From assembly GCF_033542235.1 (NCBI RefSeq), contig NZ_JAWRCU010000007.1:1-64000 (forward strand): a DNA stretch of 64,000 bases, written 5' to 3'. Shown piece after piece: positions 26,263 to 35,048 of the stretch. This DNA comes from JAWRCU01 sp033542235 (GTDB lineage: Bacteria; Pseudomonadota; Alphaproteobacteria; Rhizobiales; Rhizobiaceae). Made by a program: the position numbers and the translations under genes. The notes beneath the pieces are model-generated. The model did not search any database, was not told the origin of the DNA, and worked only from the letters and a program-made list of their open reading frames with translations. Numbering within the stretch: the first letter of the stretch is position 1; each line of letters begins with the position of its first letter.

Positions 26263-26853
26263 TCACTCCGCGGGCTGCAGGTGGGGCAAGTCTTCTGAGG
26301 TCGACGCGCGAAACAGCAGCCAGAGACCAAGTGCGAGCACAATCACCTCGATGAACGTCATGAAGACCAGAATCGCGAAGTTCAGTATGTCGCCAGCCGA
26401 CACCCAAGTCGCTGGCCCCGAAGTGGTCTGGATGACGGGGACGCCGGCTTTCGGAACATTGAGAAAGTAGAGAAAGAGTTGGGTCACCTCGAACAGCATG
26501 ATCACCATGGAGACGATGAGGCCTACCGTGCTCGCTCCAACGCCAATCCCTACGGTCCGCCGGACGTCAGATGCGGATGGGCAGCGGGCAGGGTCGGCAA
26601 TCCGGCCCGCCAGCAGGATGTAGCGGAAAGACCAGAACGTGGTGAACGCCAGGATCAGCAAACTTATGATGGTCAGGTACTTCAGCACTCCAAGCTGGCC
26701 ACGTGTTCCGATACCGGCATTGCGGTCGGCTATCAGGGCGTAAACTGCCAGCCCGATGCATATTAGGAGGATGGCAAGCTGTATCCAGAAGCCGACCCAG
26801 CCGGTTCGCCAAAATGCCTTGGCGAGGCGGTTGTCCGGCGCCGATCTCAACAT
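26263..26853 (-). CDS. DUF3611-like four-helix membrane protein
   Basis: 196 residues with four predicted membrane helices (about 20-42, 56-80, 100-125, 155-182). The length and pattern (FWIQLAILLICIGLAVYAL, FWSFRYILLAGRIADP, FFEVTQLF-like LFEVTQLFLYFL) fit the DUF3611 family, found in alphaproteobacteria, cyanobacteria and plastids. The function is unknown. It is read in the same direction as the SnoaL-like gene, 53 bases upstream of it, so the two may share a transcript. No operator was seen. Confidence 0.6.
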   Translation of the reverse strand: MLRSAPDNRLAKAFWRTGWVGFWIQLAILLICIGLAVYALIADRNAGIGTRGQLGVLKYLTIISLLILAFTTFWSFRYILLAGRIADPARCPSASDVRRTVGIGVGASTVGLIVSMVIMLFEVTQLFLYFLNVPKAGVPVIQTTSGPATWVSAGDILNFAILVFMTFIEVIVLALGLWLLFRASTSEDLPHLQPAE

Positions 26854-27063
26854 TTCCGCAGCACCAAAGTCATCGTTCGTGAAACTCCTCCCTGCGACGC
26901 TTGGCGCCGGTACGACTGCGGCGATGCGCGGCGGCCGCGTCGGCCAACTTATACCGCACTTCCCCGTTGGTTAGACCTGCCGGGAATCTCTCCGGTATGC
27001 ACGGAATCCCAAAATGTGCCGGCGACACGATTGTGGATGGTGAAGCGCGATGCGGCGAGCCGT

Positions 27064-28899
27064 CTATCTGAGAGCACGAAGTGCATTGAGAATGACCGCA
27101 ATGTCGATGGCTTCCTGAACGAGCGCGCCAGCCACAGGCGGCAGGAACCCGAAGGCGGCGGCGACCATAGCAACGACGGAAAGGCCAAGCCCGGCAAGCA
27201 CACTTTGCAACGCTATGCGACGCGTGCGATGAGCGATGTTCACGGCGACAGTCAGATTGTCGAGGCGATCGACCAGGAGCACGACATCGGCGCTCTCGGA
27301 CGATGCGGCCGAGCCGCGTGCTCCCATCGCGACGCCGACATCGGCGCTCGCCAGAGCGGGCGCGTCGTTGACGCCGTCACCGACCATCATGGTGGGCGCT
27401 CGTTCCCGCTCTCGTACCACGATTTCGACCTTCTTGGCCGGATCAAGCTCGCCGAAGGCATCGGAGAGGCCAAGGCTGCCGGCTACCGAGTCGACCACAT
27501 CCTGGCGGTCGCCGGAAGCGATCACGACCCTGTGGATTCCGGCCCCGCGCAGGGCCTCGAGCATGGCAGATGCGTCTGGCCGGACCTCGTCGATGAGCGT
27601 GATGATACCCGCAAGAGCTTCGTCGACCGCCACCGCGACGACGACATTGCCTTCCGGAATACCCGTGCGCAGCGCGTAGGGGTCGCCGCGTCGGGCTCGG
27701 TCGTGGACAAACCGGCTCCCTCCGACCACGACATGATGTCCATCCACCATGCCCGAGAGCCCGGTGCCGGCGACCTCGCTGATACCGGATGGCGAGGAAA
27801 GGGCAAGGCCGCGCTGGCGAGCGTCGACGACCAGCGCGTCAGCGATCACATGCCCGGACGCCTGGTCAAGGGAAGCGGCCAGCCGCAGTACCTCCTCTCC
27901 CGTCCAGCCCTCTACGGTCCTGACGTCGCCCACCTTGGCCTGGCCGAAAGTTAGCGTGCCTGTCTTGTCGAGTATCGCTGTCTGGATCTTCGCCAGCGCT
28001 TCCAGCGCGCCGCCGCTCTTGATGAGCACACCGGCCTTGGCTGCTCGCGACATACCCGAGATGATGGCCACCGGCAGTGCAAGGATCAAAGGGCAGGGCG
28101 TAGCAACCACAAGCACTGCGAGAGCCCTGATCCGATCGCCCGACAGCCACCAGGCTGCTCCGGCGATCAATAGCGTCGCCAGCAGGAACCAGATCGCATA
28201 GCGATCGGCAAGACGCTCGCTTGGCGCTTTGCTTTCCTGAGCCTGCTGAACGAGCCTTACGATATTGGCATAGGTGCTTTCGGCCGCCGCCCGTGCGGTC
28301 CTGAGCTGGAAGGCATCGCCTACATTGGTCGAGCCGCTGAGTATCTCGTCCCCTGAGTGCTTTTCGGCCGGCATGCTCTCGCCGGTCAGCGCGGATTGGT
28401 CGAGCAGTGCGGTTGCGGAAGCGAGCGATCCGTCGACAGGCACTACTTCGCCATGACGGACCAGGATTCGATCGCCAGGCATGAGAGTCTCGATCGGCGT
28501 CTCTTCCAGGAGGCCATCCAGGTAGCGCATCGCGGTATGCGCTACACGACCGAGCAGGGCCGTCATCTCCTGGCGCGCTCGACCTTCCGCATAGCTTTCA
28601 AGGAACTGGCCGCCCGCATACATGAGCGCTACGACATTGCCGGCCAGAGGAACGCCGAAGGCCAGAGCCGCAGACATCGAAAGGGCGGCTATCAGATCAA
28701 GGCCCACTTCGCCGCGGCGCAAGCTCGTGGCGATTTCCAGGACCAGGGCTGCCAGTATCGGAAGCGTGCCCGCCGTCCACGCCCATCCTGTCCAGGTCAG
28801 ACCGAGAACCGAAGCGATCGCACCCGCAGCCAAGCCGGCCACTGCGACGCCTACGAGGAGCGCTCTGTAGGACAGCAAGTTGGATAATGGACCGTGCAT
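27064..28899 (-). CDS. P1B-type heavy-metal ATPase without N-terminal metal domain
   Basis: 611 residues from ATG 28899; the frame stays open upstream into the neighbouring gene but has no better start. The phosphorylation site is D311-KTGTLT, the phosphatase motif is LTGES (171-175), and MVGDGVNDAPALA is the hinge. The membrane metal site reads ATPCPLILALP (TPC at 267-269) rather than CPC. No CxxC heavy-metal domain precedes it. The usual His-Pro of the nucleotide domain is His-Val (SGHVIADAL). The protein exports or moves a metal ion across the inner membrane. The altered site means the ion cannot be named, although TPC/SPC types are often linked to cobalt, zinc or other divalent ions. Confidence 0.9.
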   Translation of the reverse strand: MHGPLSNLLSYRALLVGVAVAGLAAGAIASVLGLTWTGWAWTAGTLPILAALVLEIATSLRRGEVGLDLIAALSMSAALAFGVPLAGNVVALMYAGGQFLESYAEGRARQEMTALLGRVAHTAMRYLDGLLEETPIETLMPGDRILVRHGEVVPVDGSLASATALLDQSALTGESMPAEKHSGDEILSGSTNVGDAFQLRTARAAAESTYANIVRLVQQAQESKAPSERLADRYAIWFLLATLLIAGAAWWLSGDRIRALAVLVVATPCPLILALPVAIISGMSRAAKAGVLIKSGGALEALAKIQTAILDKTGTLTFGQAKVGDVRTVEGWTGEEVLRLAASLDQASGHVIADALVVDARQRGLALSSPSGISEVAGTGLSGMVDGHHVVVGGSRFVHDRARRGDPYALRTGIPEGNVVVAVAVDEALAGIITLIDEVRPDASAMLEALRGAGIHRVVIASGDRQDVVDSVAGSLGLSDAFGELDPAKKVEIVVRERERAPTMMVGDGVNDAPALASADVGVAMGARGSAASSESADVVLLVDRLDNLTVAVNIAHRTRRIALQSVLAGLGLSVVAMVAAAFGFLPPVAGALVQEAIDIAVILNALRALR

Positions 28900-28982
28900 C
28901 GCAAGTGACCTCGACTGCCCCTGAGAAATCAGGACGATTGCATTCGCTCTGAGAACCGGCCGACCACGTGTCGTCCAGCCTT

Positions 28983-30335
28983 CTACCGCATGGCGAAGAG
29001 TTCCTGGTGGAAGCGCTGCGTCACGGGAAAGCCCTGTGCGGCGAAGTCCCGTTTCAGCGCAGCGCCGAAGCCCACCGGACCGCAGAACCAGATGCTCGCC
29101 TCGCGCCATTGAGGCACCGCATCGCGTATACGAGCGCCTGTCAGAAAGCCGTCACGGGCGTCGATCAGAACATGCAGGCGGACGTTGGAGGATTTGGCAT
29201 CCGCCGCGAGTCTGTCGAGAGCTTCCTCGTCCACATCGGCGGTGCTGTGGAAGAGATCGACCGTCTGCGACATCGGCCAGTCAGGCGCCTGCTGTTGCAA
29301 CGCCATATGCTTCATGCGCGCAACAAATGGTGTGATCCCGATCCCGCCGCCCACCCAGATCTGATGGGGACAGTCGTCGTCGAAGGTGAAGCAGCCATAG
29401 GGACCCTCGACCTTTACCTTCTGGCCGACGCTCAGCTTCTCGCGCAGTCGGCTGGTGTGGTCGCCCAGTGCCTTGGTGATAAAGGTGATCCGCGGATTCT
29501 CGCGATGCCAGCCGGAGGCGATCGTGTAGGGGTGTGCTCCTTCCGAAGCGTCCGAGGTGCCGAAGGCGAACTGGCCTGGTCTATGGCCTGGCCAGCCGAT
29601 AGGCACCTCGATCTCGGTCTCGAGCGCCTGTACGCCGGGATAATATTTCAGCGACGAGATTCTGCCTTCGACCTGCCGGCCGGCGCCGACTCGGCGCAAC
29701 AGGACGACCGCCGCCGCGAATGTGCCACAGGCGAGCAGCAGCGCCATTACCCAGCCGAGAGGCGACGTCCAATAGCTGAACTTGATCAACACGACCGCGT
29801 GAACGACCAGCACCAGATAGGCAAGCGCGAGAAGCCGGTGCGTCTTATAGAACAGCCGGTAGGGGAAACATCGGATAAGAGCCAGCCCAATCAGCAGCAC
29901 GGTGGCATAGAAGGCCCATTCCCCGACGCCTTCCGCGGAGCCGCGCAGACTCGCAAGAAACGCTTCGATTTGATTTTCAATCACAGGTCTTTCGCCGCGT
30001 GCCGGCCGTTCCAGGAAGCCCCAGCCCACCGCCCACTTCGGCCCCTGGGCCCAGAGCCAATGAATGATCGCAACGACAAGAGCGGCGATGCCCAACCATT
30101 TGTGCAGGCGGTACATCTTGTCCAGGCCGCCAAGCCAGCGCTCGGGCCAGCGCGGCCTGAGCGACAGGATCATCGCTACGCTCATCGCACCGATCGCGAT
30201 CACGCCGCTATATTGCATCACTGTCGCACGAAGCGCGAAGAAGCCTGCCTGCTGGAACACCGTCGGTTCCGCCAGCAGCCATAGAGCGGTCAGCAGTGCG
30301 AACGTGCCCCAGAGGGCGTACTTGATATTCCGCAT
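28983..30335 (-). CDS. Ferric-reductase-like flavocytochrome with FAD/NAD domain
   Basis: 450 residues from ATG 30335 (MRNIKYALWG); a longer frame to 30452 is possible but Arg-rich and unlikely. Six membrane helices (about 5-225) contain spaced His for b-heme (LHKWLGIAALVVAIIHW; THRLLALAYLVLVVHAVV). An FAD-binding barrel follows with HPYTIASG, then an NAD(P)-binding domain with GGGIGITPFV and a C-terminal FHQELF typical of NADPH-oxidase and ferric-reductase families. It should move electrons from NAD(P)H across the inner membrane to ferric iron, oxygen or another acceptor. It lies 83 bases upstream of the metal ATPase start, so joint expression is plausible. Confidence 0.88.
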   Translation of the reverse strand: MRNIKYALWGTFALLTALWLLAEPTVFQQAGFFALRATVMQYSGVIAIGAMSVAMILSLRPRWPERWLGGLDKMYRLHKWLGIAALVVAIIHWLWAQGPKWAVGWGFLERPARGERPVIENQIEAFLASLRGSAEGVGEWAFYATVLLIGLALIRCFPYRLFYKTHRLLALAYLVLVVHAVVLIKFSYWTSPLGWVMALLLACGTFAAAVVLLRRVGAGRQVEGRISSLKYYPGVQALETEIEVPIGWPGHRPGQFAFGTSDASEGAHPYTIASGWHRENPRITFITKALGDHTSRLREKLSVGQKVKVEGPYGCFTFDDDCPHQIWVGGGIGITPFVARMKHMALQQQAPDWPMSQTVDLFHSTADVDEEALDRLAADAKSSNVRLHVLIDARDGFLTGARIRDAVPQWREASIWFCGPVGFGAALKRDFAAQGFPVTQRFHQELFAMR

Positions 30336-30458
30336 GGCGACTCTTTTCCGTCTCGAACGGGCAGTGGATTGCCGAAGACGCTCCTCCGGTGTTGAAAGTC
30401 GCTGCCGCTCGGAGTGTCCTTGACCTGCATCAAAGGGCGCCTCATAGGACAACCAAAG

Positions 30459-32015
30459 CTACCGCGCGGCGACAGCTTGGATTTTCGTGGGCGCCTTGCG
30501 CGCTTCACCCCGCAGAAGCAGCACCAGCGGAATGACGGCGAGCGCGGCGTACGCCATCAGAAGGAAGTTGTTGGAATAAGCGATCGCTGACGCCTGCTGC
30601 GTAACCTGCTGGTCCATCTGGGCGCGTCCGGCCGGATCAGCCAGGTCGAGGAGATCGGCGTAATTGCGCACCGCCAGGCTGAAGGGATTGACGTGCTCGA
30701 CGAGGTTGCTGTGCATTATCGTCGTGTATCGGGTCAAAAGCATCGTGGTAACGGATATTCCGACACTCGACCCGAGATTGCGCATCAGGCTGTATAAGGC
30801 CGTTCCCTGAGTTCGAAACCTCGGCGCCAGCGTGGCGAAGGTTGCAGTGCTCAACGGCACGAAGACCAGGCCCAGCCCAAACCCTTGAACGATGCCGGTT
30901 TGAATGATTGCGCCCTGAGATACGTCGGGCGTGAACCCGGCCATCTCATGAAGTGCGTAAGCCGTCAGCAGGAGCCCGGCAATGATCGGCAGTCGCGGTC
31001 CTGTACGGCCGACGAGCTGGCCGACAAGCAACATGGACGCCATGGTTCCAAATCCGCGCGGCGCAAGCACCAATCCGGCCTGAAGCACCGGAAAGTTCAT
31101 CAATCGTTCGAGGAAGGGCGTAAGCAGCGCAAGCGTTGCCAGCAAAATCGCGCCTATCGCGAAGATGAGCACCTGCCCCACGACGAAGTTCCGATCCCCG
31201 AACATTCGCACGTCCAGGAAAGCATTGTCGGTCGTAAACACGTGGACCAGGAACATGTAGAGGGCGAGCAAGGCAAGCCCAGCCTCGATCATGATCTCGG
31301 TGGACGCAAACCATTCGAGTTGTTCTCCCCTATCGAGGAAAAGCTGAAACGACCCGATTGCCAACGCAAGCCACGCAAAGCCGAAGACATCGAAGCGCTG
31401 CCTGTAACTTTGCGGCGGCTCGCGCAGAAAGACAAACAGGCCGGCCATGGTGATCAGGCCAATAGGCAGGTTCACATAGAACACCCAGCGCCAGTTGTAG
31501 TAGTCGGTGAGCCAGCCGCCGAGGCTCGGACCTATGATCGGGCCGAGCATGACGCCAAGCCCGAAAATAGCCATGGCAGAGCCTCGGCGCTCGGCAGGAT
31601 ATGTATCCAGCAGCACTGCCTGGGCGAGCGGTACCAGCGGGGCGCCGAACACCCCTTGCAACAGGCGGAACAGGATCATCTGGGTGAGTGTGCCCGCGAT
31701 GCCGCAGAGCACCGAAGCCGCTATGAAGCCGCCGACCGCTCCGATGAATAGCCGCCGCCGGCCCAGCCGGTTTTCCAGGATCCCTGTTGCGGGAGTGACG
31801 ATGGCGGCCGCCACTATGTACGACGTGAGGATCCAGTTCGCCTGCTCTGATGTGGCCGAAAGCGAACCCTGCATATGCGGCAGCGCGACATTGGCGATAG
31901 TGGAATCGAGCGCCTGCATGAGCGCTGCCAGCATGACACAGGCAGTCGTCGCAATCCTGTTGCTCGTTGCGGCCGGTGCAGGATTGCTGCCGTCCTGATT
32001 GCTGGAGCTGGCCAT
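30459..32015 (-). CDS. emrB: EmrB/QacA-type MFS multidrug exporter (DHA2)
   Basis: 518 residues from ATG 32015 (MASSSNQDG), which shares bases with the TGA of the upstream emrA-like gene (TGATG). About 14 membrane helices fit the DHA2 family. Motif A is seen as GILENRLGRRRLF, and motif C-like GPIIGPSLGGWLTDYYNWRWVFYVNLPIG is typical of EmrB. With the HlyD-type partner it should form a proton-driven pump that exports drugs or other hydrophobic compounds across the envelope. The substrate is unknown. A much longer upstream extension of the frame lies within emrA and is rejected. Confidence 0.9.
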   Translation of the reverse strand: MASSSNQDGSNPAPAATSNRIATTACVMLAALMQALDSTIANVALPHMQGSLSATSEQANWILTSYIVAAAIVTPATGILENRLGRRRLFIGAVGGFIAASVLCGIAGTLTQMILFRLLQGVFGAPLVPLAQAVLLDTYPAERRGSAMAIFGLGVMLGPIIGPSLGGWLTDYYNWRWVFYVNLPIGLITMAGLFVFLREPPQSYRQRFDVFGFAWLALAIGSFQLFLDRGEQLEWFASTEIMIEAGLALLALYMFLVHVFTTDNAFLDVRMFGDRNFVVGQVLIFAIGAILLATLALLTPFLERLMNFPVLQAGLVLAPRGFGTMASMLLVGQLVGRTGPRLPIIAGLLLTAYALHEMAGFTPDVSQGAIIQTGIVQGFGLGLVFVPLSTATFATLAPRFRTQGTALYSLMRNLGSSVGISVTTMLLTRYTTIMHSNLVEHVNPFSLAVRNYADLLDLADPAGRAQMDQQVTQQASAIAYSNNFLLMAYAALAVIPLVLLLRGEARKAPTKIQAVAAR

Positions 32016-33166
32016 CAGAAGAATCCGACAATGTCCCGCCAGAGTGTCGAAAGCGTTCGCCGATGGCCGGTATCGATGGAAACCCAGGTGCTCATGCCGT
32101 TGCGCAGCACAGGGTCGCTCGGCCCGTGATCGATGGCGATGCGCACGGGAATGCGCTGCACCACCTTGACCCAATTGCCCGAAGCGTTCTGAGGGGGCAG
32201 CAGTGCGAACACGGCTCCACTCGCGGGATTGATCGTTTGCACATGTCCCTTGAAGACGACACCCGGATATGCATCGACCGACAATTCGACAGGGTTGCCC
32301 GGCCGTACATAGGTGAGGTCCGTTTCGCGGATATTGGCGTCGACCCAGACATCGGTGACCGACACCATGCTCATTGCTTGTTGCCCGGCCGTGACAAAAC
32401 TCCCGACGGCGGCGGCATCGACATTGGTCACAATGCCGTCCCAGGGCGCTTTCACTTCGGTCAAGCGAAGGTTGCGCTCCGCTGTTTCCAAATTCGCCTT
32501 GGCGGCCAGGAATTTCGGTTGCTGCTCGACCGGAACGTCGCCGTTCCCGCCCAACTGCGCCAGCGTCGACTGCGCCACGGTTCGCGCAGACGCCAAGGTC
32601 GCGGCGGCCGATTGCTCGTCTCGACGAGCAGCATCGAGCTGCGACTGAGCTGCAATTCCCCTGGTAACCAATTGCTGTGAACGCTCTAGCTGCTGGTGGG
32701 CATAAGTCAGGTTTGCCTGAGCCTCGTCGGCCTGCTGTTTTTGGGCCTTGTAGGTCAGGAGCTGCGCGGAGAGTTCATCGCGTGTCATGCCGAGTTGGGA
32801 GCGGGCAGCGTCAACCGAGATGCGGTACGACTCGGGGTCGATTTCGATCAGGGTGGACTGAGCCTTCACCGGCTGGTTTTGCGTGACATTGACATGCGTA
32901 ATCTGCCCGGAGACCTGCGCGGGCACGGATATGGTTTTAGCCCCGACATATGCGTTTTCTTCGCTCACATAACGGCCGCCGGCGAAGTAAATGCCCGCGG
33001 CGATCGCCAACGCCACAAGCGGGCCGAGCACGAAGAGCACGGTTCGCAAGGTGGAACGCCGAGGTGATGCTTGCTCGCGGGCCGGAACGGTCTCTGGCGG
33101 TGGCGTCTCCGTCTCTATTTCCGGCTTGGTTCGTCGCGCCTTCGGCGTCACCTTCGCCTGCGACAT
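32015..33166 (-). CDS. emrA: EmrA/HlyD-type membrane fusion protein
   Basis: 383 residues. A cytosolic Pro/Arg-rich head (1-38) is followed by one membrane helix (about 40-66), a biotinyl-lipoyl half (SVPAQVSGQITHVNVTQNQPVKAQSTLIEID), an alpha-helical hairpin (about 110-215), the second lipoyl half (VKAPWDGIVTNVDAAAVGSFV) and a beta-barrel domain. It links the MFS pump to an outer-membrane channel. No TolC-type gene is in the window. It forms a two-gene operon with emrB. Confidence 0.9.
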   Translation of the reverse strand: MSQAKVTPKARRTKPEIETETPPPETVPAREQASPRRSTLRTVLFVLGPLVALAIAAGIYFAGGRYVSEENAYVGAKTISVPAQVSGQITHVNVTQNQPVKAQSTLIEIDPESYRISVDAARSQLGMTRDELSAQLLTYKAQKQQADEAQANLTYAHQQLERSQQLVTRGIAAQSQLDAARRDEQSAAATLASARTVAQSTLAQLGGNGDVPVEQQPKFLAAKANLETAERNLRLTEVKAPWDGIVTNVDAAAVGSFVTAGQQAMSMVSVTDVWVDANIRETDLTYVRPGNPVELSVDAYPGVVFKGHVQTINPASGAVFALLPPQNASGNWVKVVQRIPVRIAIDHGPSDPVLRNGMSTWVSIDTGHRRTLSTLWRDIVGFF

Positions 33167-33245
33167 GACGGATTCCTCGTAGTTGCGATGTATTCAGGCC
33201 CGCTCGCAGAGGAGGCAAGCAGGGATGCCGAAACTGCGCAGCGCT

Positions 33246-33917
33246 CTAGGAACGTTTCAGCTGCGCAAAATGTTCGATCACCCCCTTCACGCCACGCACG
33301 CTTTCCGCGACCACGCGTGCTGCATTGCGGCAGTCCTGCGTATCGACATTTCCCCAGAGATGAACCGTGCCGTCTTCGACGGTCACCGTGATGTCCATGC
33401 CTTCAAGGCCGGTGTCTTCGTTCAACCGGGACATGATGCTGCGCCGGATCGCCTCGTCGCCGCTGGCGGTTCCATCCGGTCGGGCTGCGACTATGGTCCC
33501 TAGAAGATTAGCGCGGCTGACGATCCCAACCAACGCGTTTCCCCGCGTCACAGGAAGACGCTTGATGCCATGCCGGGTCATCAACGCCGCCACCCGCGAC
33601 AGCGGCGTGTCCTCGTCCACGACGACCACGTCACGGCTCATAACGTCGGCAACTCGCCATGCATTGCTCTTGACGTAGCTCCGGGCGCGCTCGTCACTCG
33701 ACTGAGGCGCTGCGTCGCGAGGCAGCATGGCTCCGGAGCCGAGCTCGGATCGGCGCAGGAGATCGCCTTCGCTGATGATGCCGATCAAATGTCCGTCGTC
33801 ATCCACGACGGGGAGTCCGCTGACACTGTGAGCGAGCATGAGCTTGGCCGCCTGCCTGACGCCGTTGTCAGGCGATATGGTGATAACCTTGGCCGTCATT
33901 ACGTCTTTGGCTTTCAT
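33246..33917 (-). CDS. CBS-pair protein with C-terminal BON domain
   Basis: 223 residues. CBS 1 (about 5-60; MTAKVITISPDNGVRQAAKLML, GLPVVDDDGHLIGIISEGDLL) and CBS 2 (about 90-148; VMSRDVVVVDEDTPLSRVAALM, RLPVTRGNALVGIVSRANLL) form a Bateman module that usually binds an adenine nucleotide. A BON domain (about 155-220; VTVEDGTVHLWGNVDTQDCRNAARVVAESVRGV) binds phospholipid in other proteins. There is no signal peptide. CBS-BON proteins are common in rhizobia near stress genes. A sensor role at the membrane is inferred. Its start is 12 bases from the ABC-2 permease stop. Confidence 0.88.
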   Translation of the reverse strand: MKAKDVMTAKVITISPDNGVRQAAKLMLAHSVSGLPVVDDDGHLIGIISEGDLLRRSELGSGAMLPRDAAPQSSDERARSYVKSNAWRVADVMSRDVVVVDEDTPLSRVAALMTRHGIKRLPVTRGNALVGIVSRANLLGTIVAARPDGTASGDEAIRRSIMSRLNEDTGLEGMDITVTVEDGTVHLWGNVDTQDCRNAARVVAESVRGVKGVIEHFAQLKRS

Positions 33918-33929
33918 GGCGATTGATCC

Positions 33930-35048
33930 CTATCTGAGAAATTGCCGGAAGCGCCGGAGCGAAAAGAAGAACAGCACCGAGCCGATCACCAGCAGGGCCA
34001 GAAGCTGTGGCCAAACGACATCCAGGCCGGCACCGCGGAACAGGATAGCCTGCGCCAGTATGACAAAATGCGTGTTCGGCGCTGCGAGCATGATGGTCTG
34101 GATGATCTCGGGCATGCTCTCGCGCGGCGTCATGCCCCCCGACAGCATCTGCAGGGGGAGCAGAATGAGCATGAGCAACAGTCCGAACTGCGGCATCGAC
34201 CCGGCAATGGTCGCCAGGAAGATGCCCATGCAGGTCGTCGCGAAGAGTTGGAGAGCCGTGCCTAACATGAACAGGGGGATCGAGCCTGCGATCGGAACTG
34301 AGAGGAGCCACTGCACGACAACGACCAACGAGAAGGCGGCGGCGAGAAGGACGACCAGCCCCATCGATAGAACCTTGCTCAGCATGATCTCGACAGGCGT
34401 TACCGGCATGACGAGGAGGTGCTCGATCGTGCCGTGCTCTCGCTCGCGGATGAGGGCGGCGCCGGTCAACACGATGGACAGCATGGTGATGGAGGAGATG
34501 ATGTTGTTGATGGCTCCGAACCAGCCCTTGTTGAGTTGCTGATTGAAGCGCGCGCGCAAAGTCAGGTCGACGGGCACGGCGGCTGCACCCCGATAGCGGT
34601 TCAGGAATTCGCTGACTTCGACGGATACGATGGACTGGATGTAGCCGCTCCCCGTGAAGGCCTGTGTCATCCGGGTTGCGTCGACATTGAGCTGGATCGT
34701 CGGCGATCTTCCGGCGAGAAGATCTCGCTGGAAATTCGGCGGGATGTTGATTGCGAAGGTATCGAGGCCGGCATCCATGCGGCTGTCCATCTCGTATGGT
34801 GAGATGAGCCGCGGAACCACGAAATAGGGCGGATAGAAGGCGGTGATGATGCGCGAGGAGACCGGCGACTGGTCCTCGTCTACGATCGCGATGGCTGCGC
34901 GATTGAGCGTCTCCGGCACGGCCTTTGCGCCGGTGTAGATCGAAAGCGTGAAGGCGTAGACGACCAGGATGAGTAGCATCGGGTCGCGAGCCAGCCCGCG
35001 CAGTTCCTTTATGCCGAGCTGGAGGACGTTGGCTGCGCGCATGTTCAA
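33930..35048 (-). CDS. ABC-2 type exporter permease (YhhJ-like)
   Basis: 372 residues. One N-terminal helix (about 22-42), a large extracytoplasmic domain (about 45-170; QLNVDATRMTQAFTGSGYIQ) and five C-terminal helices (about 175-365) give the ABC-2 permease layout. LIREREHGTIEHLLVMPVTPVEIMLSK is the family signature. It overlaps the stop of the RbbA-like gene by 4 bases. With the HlyD-type protein and the RbbA-like ATPase it forms a YhiI-RbbA-YhhJ exporter. The cargo is unknown. Confidence 0.88.
   Translation of the reverse strand: MNMRAANVLQLGIKELRGLARDPMLLILVVYAFTLSIYTGAKAVPETLNRAAIAIVDEDQSPVSSRIITAFYPPYFVVPRLISPYEMDSRMDAGLDTFAINIPPNFQRDLLAGRSPTIQLNVDATRMTQAFTGSGYIQSIVSVEVSEFLNRYRGAAAVPVDLTLRARFNQQLNKGWFGAINNIISSITMLSIVLTGAALIREREHGTIEHLLVMPVTPVEIMLSKVLSMGLVVLLAAAFSLVVVVQWLLSVPIAGSIPLFMLGTALQLFATTCMGIFLATIAGSMPQFGLLLMLILLPLQMLSGGMTPRESMPEIIQTIMLAAPNTHFVILAQAILFRGAGLDVVWPQLLALLVIGSVLFFFSLRRFRQFLR

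Noticed and set aside
27016..27954. Open frame of 312 codons on the + strand
   Set aside because: It is antisense to the P1B ATPase, with no domain pattern.
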